The position numbers and the translations under genes were made by a program. Positions 36,021 to 44,610 of a stretch of 64,000 bases of DNA are shown here, piece by piece. The stretch's first letter is position 1, and each line of letters begins with the position of its first letter. The DNA lies in contig NC_021663.1 of assembly GCF_000418365.1 (NCBI RefSeq), positions 248,001-312,000 of the forward strand, written 5' to 3'. The notes under the pieces are model-generated. The model saw only the letters and a list, made by a program, of their open reading frames with translations, searched no databases and was not told the DNA's origin. Source of the DNA: Corynebacterium terpenotabidum Y-11. Its GTDB lineage: Bacteria; Actinomycetota; Actinomycetes; Mycobacteriales; Mycobacteriaceae.

Positions 36021-37877
36021 TCAGGCGTAGAGCGCCGCGATGTCGTCGGCGAAATGCTCGGTGACGACGGTGCGGCGCAGCTTCAGTGACGGGGTGATCT
36101 CCTGGTCTTCCACCGTGAGGTCGCGGGACATTATCGTGAACTTCTTGATCTTCTCCCACTGGTTCAGGCCCTCGTTGAGGGTGTCCACGTAGCCCTGAAC
36201 GACCTCACGCATCTGCGGGGACGCGACGATCCGCCCGTAGAACCCGGCCACCCCGTTACGCTGCGCCCAGGAGGTCACGGCGTCCTCGTCCAGCGTGATG
36301 AGAGCGCTGGTGAAGTTCCGGTTGTCACCGATGACCACCATCTGGCTGGAGATCGGGCAGATCCCCTTGAACTTCGCCTCGATGACGGTCGGGGCGACGT
36401 ACTTGCCGTTGGAGGTCTTGAACAGTTCCTTCTTCCGCCCGGTGAGGCGGATGCGTCCGGCATCGTCGATCTCCCCGAGGTCACCGGTGTGCAGCCACCC
36501 GTCGGCGTCGATCATCTCGGCGGTGGCGTCGGGGTTGTTGTGGAACCCGTCCATCATGCCGGGGCCGCGCAGTAGGATCTCCCCGGCCTCGTCCGTCCGG
36601 GCCTCGGTGCCGGGCAGTGGGGCGCCGATGTATCCCGGCCGGTAGTTCCACGGCATCGCCAGGGAGCTGGCGGCGCAAGTCTCGGTGAGTCCGTAGCCCT
36701 CGAGGATCATCATCCCGGCGCCGCCGAACCACCGGGCGATGTCCGGGTCCAGGGCGGCGGCACCGGAGATGAAGTAGCGGATGCGTCCACCGAAGCGCTG
36801 CCGGACCTTGGCCATCACTAGCCGGTCGGCGGTCTTCGCCTGGGCCCGCAGCCAGGGCGAGGCGGTGGCGTCTCCGCCGTGGTCGGCGTCGAAGATCTGG
36901 GAACACACGCGGGACGCCCAGGTGAACAGCGTCCCGGTGACACCTCCGGCGGACTGCATCATGGTGTTCACCCCGCCGTAGGCCTTCTCGAACACGCGCG
37001 GTGGGGAGACCATGTACGTCGGACGGATGACCGGGAGATTCTCGGTGATCATGCTGGTCCGCCCGTCGATCGCGGTCTCAAAGCCGACCTGCACCGGGAT
37101 GAGGAGCATGAGTTTGCCGAGGACGTGGGCCAGGGGGAGCCACAGGTACTGGAGGTCGTCGACGGTGAGTCGGCCGATGTCGTCGGGTCCGGCAGCGGCC
37201 GCCTCGACGACCGCGTCGATCTCGTAGAGCCACGTGCGGTGCGGCAGCTCCACCCCTTTGGGGCGCCCGGTGGTGCCCGAAGTGTAGATCACCGTGGCGA
37301 GATGCTCGGGGGTCAGCGCGTTGATCCGGTCGTCGATGACCCGCGGGTGGGCGCCGTAGTAGTCACGTCCCCGGGCCAGCAGGTCGGCGTAGCTGAGGAC
37401 GGAGTCGGCATCGGCGTCCTCCGGGACGTCCCCGTACAGGACGATGACGTGGTGGATCTGCGGCAGCTCGGCGAGGACCGGGGTGAGACGGGCGAACTGG
37501 GCGGCGTCCTCGACGACGAGGACGCGGCTGCCCGAATCCGAGAGAATGAAGTCGACGTCCTCGGCGACAGTCGTGGGGTAGACCGTGACGGTCGCCCCAC
37601 CGGCGTACATCACCCCGTAGTCCACCAGTGCCCAGCGGATCGAGGTGGTCGCCGCGATCGCGACGCGCTCGGTGGGCTGCAGGCCCAGGGAGATCAGCCC
37701 TGCGGCCAGTGCGGACGCTCGGTCATCCACCTGTGACCAGGTCAGCGAGTCCCACCCCGCCCCGGTCGGGGCGGAGAGGTCGGCGGGAAAGGTGTAGGCG
37801 TGGCGGTCCGGGGTGGCGGACGCCCGGTTCTTCAGCAGCCTGGACGTCGATGTCGGGGACGGCGTGGCGGTGGTCAT
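36021..37877 (-). CDS. Long-chain-type acyl-CoA ligase (FAA1 group) of the aromatic operon
   Basis: A 618-residue AMP-binding enzyme. Motifs are VIYTSGTTGRPKGVELPHR at about residues 195-213, LPLAHVLGK, YGLTETCA, WLHTGDLGEIDDAGRIRLTGRKKELFKTSNGKYVAP and the late lysine of WEKIKKF. The FAA1-type layout suits medium or long chains or aromatic side-chain acids. Its ATG overlaps the monooxygenase stop (ATGA), so it is the last gene of a tightly coupled four-gene operon. It may activate a side-chain acid of the aromatic substrate or the fatty acid freed after ring cleavage. Confidence 0.88.
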   Translation of the reverse strand: MTTATPSPTSTSRLLKNRASATPDRHAYTFPADLSAPTGAGWDSLTWSQVDDRASALAAGLISLGLQPTERVAIAATTSIRWALVDYGVMYAGGATVTVYPTTVAEDVDFILSDSGSRVLVVEDAAQFARLTPVLAELPQIHHVIVLYGDVPEDADADSVLSYADLLARGRDYYGAHPRVIDDRINALTPEHLATVIYTSGTTGRPKGVELPHRTWLYEIDAVVEAAAAGPDDIGRLTVDDLQYLWLPLAHVLGKLMLLIPVQVGFETAIDGRTSMITENLPVIRPTYMVSPPRVFEKAYGGVNTMMQSAGGVTGTLFTWASRVCSQIFDADHGGDATASPWLRAQAKTADRLVMAKVRQRFGGRIRYFISGAAALDPDIARWFGGAGMMILEGYGLTETCAASSLAMPWNYRPGYIGAPLPGTEARTDEAGEILLRGPGMMDGFHNNPDATAEMIDADGWLHTGDLGEIDDAGRIRLTGRKKELFKTSNGKYVAPTVIEAKFKGICPISSQMVVIGDNRNFTSALITLDEDAVTSWAQRNGVAGFYGRIVASPQMREVVQGYVDTLNEGLNQWEKIKKFTIMSRDLTVEDQEITPSLKLRRTVVTEHFADDIAALYA

Positions 37878-39457
37878 ACGGTCTCCTTCGCAGTGACGAG
37901 TGTGGCGGGCAGGTGGTTGTACACCTTGGACAGGGACGGGCCGGCGGCCAGAACGGTGCGGTCCGGGCGGATCACGGCGGCGCGGGCCTTCGCCTGACGC
38001 AGCCACCATCCCAGCGGCGACGTCGGACCGACCCGCAGCAGCACGGCGCCGCGGCGGGCGACCTCGCGCTCCTGCTCCGGGCTGGGCTCGTCGAGGGTGA
38101 TGACGTTGAAGCGGTATCCGGTGCACGCGTCGAGTCGGATCGTGCTCTCCACCAGCGCGTTGGGTGCCAGCCGCCCGACAAGCCGGTGGTTCGCCGACCG
38201 GTCCGGCAGCATGTTCCGGGCGGCGCTCCACAGCCGGGTGCGACGTAGTGGCGGAGTGGCGCTGTCGTGGGTGAACCTGGAGATGGCCGGGATGTGGTTG
38301 ACCATACGAACGACCGCTCCCATGCCGCTACCACGCAGGTGGTCGCCAGTGGTACCGCCACCAGTCATCACGCGACCGAGCAGCACCGCCAACCGGATCA
38401 GGGCAGTGGCGTGCGGTCGTCGCTCCGCCTCATAAGTGTCGAGGATCGAGGAGGGGGCGGTGCCGTGGATGACGGCGGCGAGCTTCCAGGCGAGGTTCGC
38501 GGCGTCTCGCTGACCGGCGCCGAGACCCTGCCCGATGAACGGCGGGGTGAGGTGGGCGGCGTCCCCGGCGAGCAGGATGCGTCCGGTGCGCCACCGCTGT
38601 GCCACACAGGACCGGAAGGCGTACTCGGCGGAACGAACGAGGACGAGGTCGGTCGCGGGGACAGCGTCCGCACCACTGCCCAGCCAGGGCCGGATGAGCG
38701 GGAGCACAGCGTCCAACGTGGTGAAGTCGGTGGCGGCCTCACCGTCATCGAGGCGGAACTCCCAGCGGTAGCTGTGCTCACCGATGCGCATGTAAGTGCC
38801 GGGGCGGCGCGAGTCGCAGAGCTGCTGCACGCCCTCCCACTGGTCGAGTTCGCCGTCACGCAGGTCGACGTCGAGGACGAGCCACCGTTGCCGGAACCCG
38901 AAATCCTGCCAGCCGGTGCCGCAGGTGCGGCGCACCAGACTGTTGGCGCCGTCGCAGCCGACGAGCCAGCGTCCGCGGTGGACCGACAATGCACCGGTGC
39001 CCGGGTCAGCGACGGTGACAGCGACACTCCCGGCGTCCTGCAGGACGTCACGCAGCTCCACCCCAGTGACGACGGTGATCTCCGGACGCTGCGCCACCTC
39101 GGTGCGTAGCAGGACCTCCAGGTCGGGCTGGTTGTACATCGAGGCACTGGGGAAACCGTCGCGGTCCAGACTAAGCTCGCGGGGGAATTCGGCGAGCACC
39201 CGCAAGTCACGGTCGACCAACCGCAGGCCACGGGCCGGGCGCGAGATTCCGGCGAAGCCATCACCCACGCCGACCATGCTGAGCATGCGGGCGACCTCGT
39301 CGTCCATGTGCACCGCCCTGGGCAGGGGGTAGCACTCCGGCCACCGTTCCAGGATGGTGCTGCGGACGCCAGACTCGGCGAGCAGACAGGCCAGCGACAG
39401 TCCGGTGGGGCCGCCTCCGGCGATGAGGACAGGTGCCGTGCTTTCTGCCGTGCTCAT
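37874..39457 (-). CDS. FAD-dependent aromatic monooxygenase (MhpA/PheA-like)
   Basis: A 527-residue flavoprotein hydroxylase. The FAD-binding GGGPTGLSLACLLAESGV is at residues 14-31, the second site GRILLAGDAAHLTPPFIGQGLGAGQRDAANLAWKL near 290-325, and a C-terminal thioredoxin-like domain follows. Such enzymes add a hydroxyl next to a phenolic group, using NAD(P)H and O2, to give a catechol. The start at 39457 overlaps the FAH-family stop (ATGA); the longer frame to 39589 runs through that gene and is not used. The neighbouring extradiol dioxygenase is the logical next enzyme. Confidence 0.88.
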   Translation of the reverse strand: MSTAESTAPVLIAGGGPTGLSLACLLAESGVRSTILERWPECYPLPRAVHMDDEVARMLSMVGVGDGFAGISRPARGLRLVDRDLRVLAEFPRELSLDRDGFPSASMYNQPDLEVLLRTEVAQRPEITVVTGVELRDVLQDAGSVAVTVADPGTGALSVHRGRWLVGCDGANSLVRRTCGTGWQDFGFRQRWLVLDVDLRDGELDQWEGVQQLCDSRRPGTYMRIGEHSYRWEFRLDDGEAATDFTTLDAVLPLIRPWLGSGADAVPATDLVLVRSAEYAFRSCVAQRWRTGRILLAGDAAHLTPPFIGQGLGAGQRDAANLAWKLAAVIHGTAPSSILDTYEAERRPHATALIRLAVLLGRVMTGGGTTGDHLRGSGMGAVVRMVNHIPAISRFTHDSATPPLRRTRLWSAARNMLPDRSANHRLVGRLAPNALVESTIRLDACTGYRFNVITLDEPSPEQEREVARRGAVLLRVGPTSPLGWWLRQAKARAAVIRPDRTVLAAGPSLSKVYNHLPATLVTAKETV

Positions 39458-40425
39458 GAGAGCCTCACAGTCGTCCGCTGAACGCCCAGGTCGATCACAC
39501 CGTCGGCGGTGGCGGCCCGCAGTTCCATGACGTCCCCGTCGTTGAGGTAGCGCGGCTCCTTGGCCTGCCGCGTGAAGAATGCGGACCACTTCTTCGTCGG
39601 GGGCAGCAGACCACCGATTTTCTCCAGTAGCGCGCCGGGGGACTTCAGGGCGGTGCCGCCCGGGGTGCCGGTGAGTAGTAGGTCGCCGGGGGACAGCGGC
39701 TGGAACCGCAGCAGGGAGTTGAGGGCTTCGACCGGGGTGTACACCATCTCGGCGGGGGACGAGTCCTGCCGGGTCTCCCCGTTGACGGTGAGTACCATTC
39801 GGATCTCAGTGAACCGTCGCAGGTCGTCGGAGTCGACCAGGACCAGGGCGGGGCCGGTCGGGGTGAAGGTAGGGTAGGACTTCGCCTCGTAGAACTGGGT
39901 CTGCGGCATCTGGATGTCCCGGGCGGAGACGTCGTTGGTGATGACGAGGCCGGCGACGGCGTCGCCCAAGGTGTCGGCGGTGACCGTGGAGCCGACCGGA
40001 AGCTCGGTGCCGAAGACGAGACCGATCTCGATCTCGTAGTCGAGGAAACCGACGTGGGCGGGGCGGATGACGTCCTGGTTCGGCCCGGAGATGGAATGGG
40101 AGGCTTTGCGGAAGAAGGTGCACGGGACGGTCTCCGGGTCCATGCCGGAATCCTTCACGTGGGAGACGTAATTGGTCATCTGGGCGACCACACGGCACGG
40201 GGTGCTCACCGGGCTGACGAGGTCGAGCAGGGCCGGGTCGACGGTGGGGGCGGTGGAGTCCGCGGCGGTGGCCGCAGCGACGCTGGCGTCTAGCGCGGTC
40301 CGGTCGGCGAGAAGTTCGGCGGTAGTCTGTGCACCGAGGTCGAGACGGTGGGCGAGGGGAGCGCCGGTGGGGTCGGTGGTCTGGACCCACCAGGCGTCGG
40401 AGGTGCGGAGGATTGTGGTGCTCAT
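39454..40425 (-). CDS. Fumarylacetoacetate-hydrolase-family enzyme
   Basis: A 323-residue FAH-fold hydrolase or decarboxylase. The metal site is visible as Glu131 and Glu133 (FLDYEIEIGLVFG) and Asp165 (LVITNDVSARD), with GDLLLTGTPGG later. Full length and a distinct N-terminal domain of about 70 residues suggest an acylpyruvate or ring-cleavage-product hydrolase rather than the short isomerase form. Start and stop both overlap neighbours by ATGA. In context it should cut the C-C bond of the ring-opened product made by the dioxygenase. Confidence 0.87.
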   Translation of the reverse strand: MSTTILRTSDAWWVQTTDPTGAPLAHRLDLGAQTTAELLADRTALDASVAAATAADSTAPTVDPALLDLVSPVSTPCRVVAQMTNYVSHVKDSGMDPETVPCTFFRKASHSISGPNQDVIRPAHVGFLDYEIEIGLVFGTELPVGSTVTADTLGDAVAGLVITNDVSARDIQMPQTQFYEAKSYPTFTPTGPALVLVDSDDLRRFTEIRMVLTVNGETRQDSSPAEMVYTPVEALNSLLRFQPLSPGDLLLTGTPGGTALKSPGALLEKIGGLLPPTKKWSAFFTRQAKEPRYLNDGDVMELRAATADGVIDLGVQRTTVRLS

Positions 40426-41639
40426 GAGCGGGCAACTTTCAGTAGTCCGAGCAAGCGTTCAAGGTCAAATTCGTTGTCGTCGTGGGCCAGGGAGGACAGG
40501 ACACCGGCGATCTCACGGAGCAGTTCCCTACCGGGTCTGATGCCCATGAAATCGGCGGTAGCCGCCGGGCCCCACTGGGAAAGCCCGGAGGCGGTCATCG
40601 GGGCCCAGCCGGGTTCCAGGGTGTTGTCGAACATGTCGCCGTCGGCGAAGTGCTCGACGAGGAAGCCGTCTGGGTCGCGCCAATAGTCGAATATCTGGCT
40701 GCCCTGGACGTGGCGTCCCACCCCCCACGACCGGTAGTGCCCCTGGTCGTGGAGGAAATCTCCGCCGGCGGCTAGGGTGTCCAGGTCAGAGACCTGGTAG
40801 GCGGAGTGGACGTAGCGGTTCACCGGGCCGAGGGTTAACGCGAGGGTGTGGTGGTCGGAGGGGGTGTTCCCCCGGTCGCAGCGGATGAAGCTCATCACGG
40901 GTCCGCGGTGGCGCTGGCCCGGGTAGAACATGAAGTCGCTGACGATCATCCCGAAATGGTGGAGGTACCAGTTGAGGACCTCCTGGTAGCGGTTGGTCTG
41001 AAGGACGACATGCCCGAGCCGCTGGACCCTGGCAGGCTGGATGTCGGTGCGTTGGGTGGCGTTGGGTCGCCGGAGTTCTCCGTGGAAGTTGAAGGGGTGG
41101 ACGGTGCTCTCCGGGTCGTCCGGCTCCGTCAACCTCAGGAGGCTGTCGACGGTGGAGACCACGCGGACGCGGTTTCCGGCCGGATCACGCACGGTCACAC
41201 CGGTGCCACCGATGGTCTCGGGGAGTTTATGGACGCGTGCCCCCTGGGCAGAGAGCGCCTCGGCGAGGCGGAGGACGTCGTGGTCGTCGGCGGCGAAGAA
41301 CGCGGGACCGAGGAACTGGGACTTCTTACCCCGCCGGACGATGAGGCAGGGTGACCCACCCCAGGTGCCCTGGACGTGAAGTTCCGTGGTCGACTGGTAG
41401 GTGGGGGTGAAGCCGAAGTCCCTGAGGAAGCGGGCGGTGCCAGTGAGGTCGGGTTTCTGGAACTCTAGCCAGGCCAGGTCAGTGACCTTGATGACGGGGT
41501 TCGGGTCACGGCCGGGGTGCTCGCCGGGCAGGGCGCCCTGGTCGGCGTGCAGGTCGTGGTGCACGTCCTCATGGGCGTGGGCGTGGGCATGGGCGTGGTT
41601 GTGCGGTGACGCGGTTGGTGGTGGTGCGGTGTGCGGCAT
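40422..41639 (-). CDS. Extradiol (VOC-fold) ring-cleavage dioxygenase with histidine-rich N terminus
   Basis: A 405-residue two-module glyoxalase-fold dioxygenase. Iron ligands in the C-terminal module are probably His210 (RLGHVVLQTN), His263 or His264 (SDHHTLALTL) and Glu329 (GFLVEHFAD). The N-terminal module (about residues 50-165) is the usual inactive copy. Residues 13-31 (HNHAHAHAHAHEDVHHDLH) form a histidine-rich tail with no place in ordinary extradiol enzymes, perhaps a metal store. AAGGAG six bases before the ATG confirms that the tail is translated. First gene of the coupled operon; substrate unknown. Confidence 0.87.
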   Translation of the reverse strand: MPHTAPPPTASPHNHAHAHAHAHEDVHHDLHADQGALPGEHPGRDPNPVIKVTDLAWLEFQKPDLTGTARFLRDFGFTPTYQSTTELHVQGTWGGSPCLIVRRGKKSQFLGPAFFAADDHDVLRLAEALSAQGARVHKLPETIGGTGVTVRDPAGNRVRVVSTVDSLLRLTEPDDPESTVHPFNFHGELRRPNATQRTDIQPARVQRLGHVVLQTNRYQEVLNWYLHHFGMIVSDFMFYPGQRHRGPVMSFIRCDRGNTPSDHHTLALTLGPVNRYVHSAYQVSDLDTLAAGGDFLHDQGHYRSWGVGRHVQGSQIFDYWRDPDGFLVEHFADGDMFDNTLEPGWAPMTASGLSQWGPAATADFMGIRPGRELLREIAGVLSSLAHDDNEFDLERLLGLLKVARS

Positions 41640-41701
41640 GGGTGCTCCTTGTTGTGGAGGTCTCTGTGATCCAAGACACTATCGGCATCATGCCCCAAAA
41701 A

Positions 41702-41715
41702 TGACGAAATCGTCA
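41702..41715. promoter_or_regulatory. Candidate operator of the aromatic operon
   Basis: TGACGA and TCGTCA flank AA, a perfect 6-bp inverted repeat 62 bp upstream of the dioxygenase start and about 90 bp upstream of the divergent DoxX-like gene. Confidence 0.5.
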
Positions 41716-41803
41716 AATATGTGCTCCGGAGGGGATTGCGTGGTCTTGTCGTGGGTTCGCCTGGCTCGGCGGTAGGGTGGGTGCAGTCACCGAGGAGGCC
41801 GCC

Positions 41804-42184
41804 ATGCTCTCAACCTGTAACGTCACGACCGTGGTCACCACCGTGTGCCGTCTCACCGTTGCGGCGGCGCTCGTCCAGGCGGGTGCGCCGAAGGTTACGG
41901 GTGCACCGGCGGTGATGGACGACGCCGAGCGTCTCGGCTACACGCCCGACGCCTACCGGGCGATCGGCGCAGTCTCACTCGCCGGTGCCGCCGGGCTGCT
42001 CATCGGGGGCATCGGGGGCAGGCTGCGGTGGATCGGACAGGCGGCGTCCCTCGGCTCCCTCGCCCTGTTCACCGGGGCGGTCATCGAACATGTCCGCCAC
42101 GGGGATGCCCCGGCGGAGTCGCTGCCCGCCGCGAGTCTCGGCGTCCTGTCGCTGATCTCCCTGGTTGCCGGTACCAAGGAGTGA
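41804..42184 (+). CDS. DoxX-like small membrane protein
   Basis: A 126-residue protein with about four membrane spans (VTTVVTTVCRLTVAAALVQAGAPKV, AYRAIGAVSLAGAAGLLIGG, WIGQAASLGSLALFTGAVIEHV, AASLGVLSLISLVAG). The AGAPKV segment after TM1 and short loops resemble DoxX-like proteins. ATG 41804 follows GAGGAGG by five bases. It is divergent from the aromatic operon and shares its promoter region, so co-regulation is possible. The specific function is unknown. Confidence 0.65.
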   Translation: MLSTCNVTTVVTTVCRLTVAAALVQAGAPKVTGAPAVMDDAERLGYTPDAYRAIGAVSLAGAAGLLIGGIGGRLRWIGQAASLGSLALFTGAVIEHVRHGDAPAESLPAASLGVLSLISLVAGTKE

Positions 42185-43232
42185 GGAGCTGAACCGCACG
42201 ACGTTCCCGCGCCGCGATCCGGACGTCGCGCCGTCCTGGCGCTATGTCCCGGGCCGCGCCCTGCGGCGCTTCGCCGACGATGGTTTCACCGACTTTGTCG
42301 GCAGCCTGTCGTTCCGGGGCCTGCTCGCCCTGTTCCCCGGGCTCATCGCCTTCGTCTCCGTGCTGGGCCTGTTCGGTCAGAGTGAGGATGCGGTCCTCCG
42401 GCTGCTCAATGAGGCGGAGGAGGTCACGCCGGAGCACTCCTGGGATGCGGTGCGTCCCCTCCTGGAGACGCTGCTGCGCACCCAGTCAGCTGGTCTGGGT
42501 CTGGCCATCGGTCTGGTGACCACGTTGTGGGCGGCCTCGGGCTACGTGAAGACCTTCAGCCGCACGATGAACGCGGTCTACGGGACCAGAGAGGGCCGGG
42601 GTGCCCTGAGATGGAATCTGCACATGTACCTGCTCACGGTGCTGTTCATGCTGCTCATCGCCGTCGGGTTCACCGGGGTCCTGCTCGGTGGCCCGGTGGC
42701 GGAGGCGGTGGGTGCATTCATCGGGCTGCAGTCGGTGGTGCTGACCGTCTGGAAGTATACCCGCTGGGTGGTGGTGTTCCTGGCGGTCGTGCTGCTCGTC
42801 GGGTTGCTGTACCGCACCACGCCGAATGTCCGCCTGCGGCGCGGCCCGGACGGGCGCCGCACCGGGTGGGTCAGTGTGGGGTCGTTTGTCGCGATCGTCA
42901 TGACGGTGGTGGCGACGATGCTCTTTCTCTTCTATGTGGCGAAGGTGCCGTACTACAGCTCGACCTACGGGGCACTGGCTGGTGTCATCGTGCTGATGCT
43001 GTGGATGTTCATCGTCAATGCTGCCCTGGTGTTCGGCGCGGTGGTCGACGGAGAAATGGAGCGGGTCCGGCAGCTGCGGGAGGGGCTTGCGGCGGAGGAG
43101 ACGCTGTACCTGCAGTTGCGGGACACCCGGGGGACGGACCGGCGGGAGATCCGGGCGGCCCGGGACGTGGAGCGTGCCCGGGAGGTGCGGCGCAGCGTGG
43201 GCGGCGGGGAGGACGCCGGGGACGAGATGTGA
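42165..43232 (+). CDS. YihY/BrkB-family inner membrane protein
   Basis: A protein of about 355 residues with six membrane spans and the YihY signatures FADDGFTDFVGSLSFRGLLALFPGLIAF, LWAASGYVKTFSRTMNAVYGTREGR and YYSSTYGALAGVIVLMLWMFIVNAALVFGA. The C terminus is highly charged. Despite the old name ribonuclease BN, the family is not a nuclease; its role is unclear. The start is problematic: the first in-frame codon is TTG 42165, overlapping the previous gene by 20 bp, while CTG 42189 has AAGGAG seven bases upstream. No ATG or GTG lies in the first part. Confidence 0.82.
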   Translation: MPVPRSEELNRTTFPRRDPDVAPSWRYVPGRALRRFADDGFTDFVGSLSFRGLLALFPGLIAFVSVLGLFGQSEDAVLRLLNEAEEVTPEHSWDAVRPLLETLLRTQSAGLGLAIGLVTTLWAASGYVKTFSRTMNAVYGTREGRGALRWNLHMYLLTVLFMLLIAVGFTGVLLGGPVAEAVGAFIGLQSVVLTVWKYTRWVVVFLAVVLLVGLLYRTTPNVRLRRGPDGRRTGWVSVGSFVAIVMTVVATMLFLFYVAKVPYYSSTYGALAGVIVLMLWMFIVNAALVFGAVVDGEMERVRQLREGLAAEETLYLQLRDTRGTDRREIRAARDVERAREVRRSVGGGEDAGDEM

Positions 43233-43291
43233 CACCGGTCATATTTTTTCGGCAAATCCAGTTCTGTTCGGCATGGATATGGTCTACGCTT

Positions 43292-43313
43292 TTCTGTAGT
43301 CAGCACTACAGAA
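43292..43313. promoter_or_regulatory. TetR-type operator before the MpaB-family gene
   Basis: TTCTGTAGT (43292-43300) and its exact complement ACTACAGAA (43305-43313) flank a 4-nt spacer. The site lies 22 bp before the ATG and directly after a -10-like TACGCT, an ideal repressor position. Confidence 0.7.
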
Positions 43314-43335
43314 GAGACGATCCCTGGAGGACCCC

Positions 43336-44550
43336 ATGTCTTGCCCGTTCACCGGTAACCCCAGCGACCTGAATGAGTCGCTCGAAAACCACAGCCTCGG
43401 CGACATGGCGGCCGAGGCTGCCCCGACGAAGAAGTCTTTCCGCCGCGGCGGCAAGGACGACACGCTGGTCCGTGAGGATGAAGGCTTCTTCGGTCCGGAC
43501 TCCATCACCTGGAAGGTCTGGAGTTTTCCGGGGTTCGCCCTCCAGGCCTTCGCCCGCGCCGTGACCCTGGAGCACCTCGACCCTGATCTGGTGGCCGCCG
43601 TGGATGCGTCGGGCCAGGTCTACAAGCGCACCCCGGTCCGCTACGACCGGACGATGGAGTACTTCGCTGCGGTGCTCACCGCGGACGCCCAGACCATGAC
43701 CCGGATGTCCGACATCCTCATGAAGGTCCATGACCGTTCCTTCGGCGTGAACCCGGTCACCGGCAACAACTTCGAGGCGAACAACCCGGACTCCCAGTTG
43801 TGGATCCACGTCACCGCCTGGCACTCGATGCTCTACATCTACGAGAAGTTCGGTCCCGGCAAGCTCCCCCGCGACGAGGAGAACGAGTACTGGGAGCAGA
43901 TGGCGGTGTCCGCGGCCTTCCAGCCGATCCGGCAGGAGGATCTGCCGCGGACCCGTGGCCAGGTCCAGAAGTTCTTCGATGACTGGCGGCCGAAGCTCTC
44001 CGCCTCTGAGGCAGCGATCCGCAACACCGACCACATTCTCGACGGCTTCAGGACCATCGAGCCGGACCTGCCGAACTGGTTCATCTGGCTGGGCCGTCCG
44101 GTGCTGCGCAGGAGCATCATCGCCACCTACCCGCGGTGGATGCGCCCGATGCTCGGGGTGAAACAGTCCAGGCTGATGGACTCGCTCTCCATCGCCGTCT
44201 GGAAACCCTTCTACAAGGTGTTGGACAACAACCCGAAGCTCTTCCTCTGGCTGCTCAAGCGCATCTGCCCGCGTGCGGTGCGGTACATGGAGCCGCTGCT
44301 GCTGAAGACCCCGGCGAAGACCCCGCGGGTCTACACCCCCGAGGTGGCGCGCCGGATGTACGGCAATCCGCTCACTCCGCTGGAACAGCGCGAAGAGCTG
44401 CTGAAGAAGCGTCAGGGCGGTGTCGGTCAGAAGTCGTACGGGCACAACCACACCGACGAAATCCTGGAATTCGCCAATGCGGATGATCTCGAGGCCACTG
44501 AGAAGGTGCTGGACGCGATCGAGGAGGTCGAGCTCCGCCCGGCCGGGTGA
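43336..44550 (+). CDS. MpaB-family (DUF2236) oxygenase
   Basis: A 404-residue protein of the MpaB/latex-clearing-protein-like group, which bind haem and oxidise hydrophobic substrates. Characteristic blocks are FFGPDSITWKVWSFPGFALQAFARAV, RYDRTMEYFAAVLTADAQTM and WIHVTAWHSMLYIYEKF, in which His158 is the likely haem ligand, then WFIWLGRPVLRRSIIATYPRWMRPML. GGAGG precedes the ATG. No signal peptide is visible, so it acts inside the cell. It is followed 60 bp later by a TetR gene and has a palindromic operator, suggesting induction by its substrate. Confidence 0.85.
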   Translation: MSCPFTGNPSDLNESLENHSLGDMAAEAAPTKKSFRRGGKDDTLVREDEGFFGPDSITWKVWSFPGFALQAFARAVTLEHLDPDLVAAVDASGQVYKRTPVRYDRTMEYFAAVLTADAQTMTRMSDILMKVHDRSFGVNPVTGNNFEANNPDSQLWIHVTAWHSMLYIYEKFGPGKLPRDEENEYWEQMAVSAAFQPIRQEDLPRTRGQVQKFFDDWRPKLSASEAAIRNTDHILDGFRTIEPDLPNWFIWLGRPVLRRSIIATYPRWMRPMLGVKQSRLMDSLSIAVWKPFYKVLDNNPKLFLWLLKRICPRAVRYMEPLLLKTPAKTPRVYTPEVARRMYGNPLTPLEQREELLKKRQGGVGQKSYGHNHTDEILEFANADDLEATEKVLDAIEEVELRPAG

Positions 44551-44597
44551 CTGTCAGCTCACCGGGATCACCGGAGAGCGACCACGTCGCCCCCGGC

Positions 44598-44603
44598 TAG
44601 GAT
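44598..44603 (+). promoter_or_regulatory. -10 element (TAGGAT) of the TetR gene
   Basis: TAGGAT ends seven bases before ATG 44611, favouring that start over the ATG at 44602, which lies inside the element. Confidence 0.45.
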
Positions 44604-44610
44604 GTTTTCC

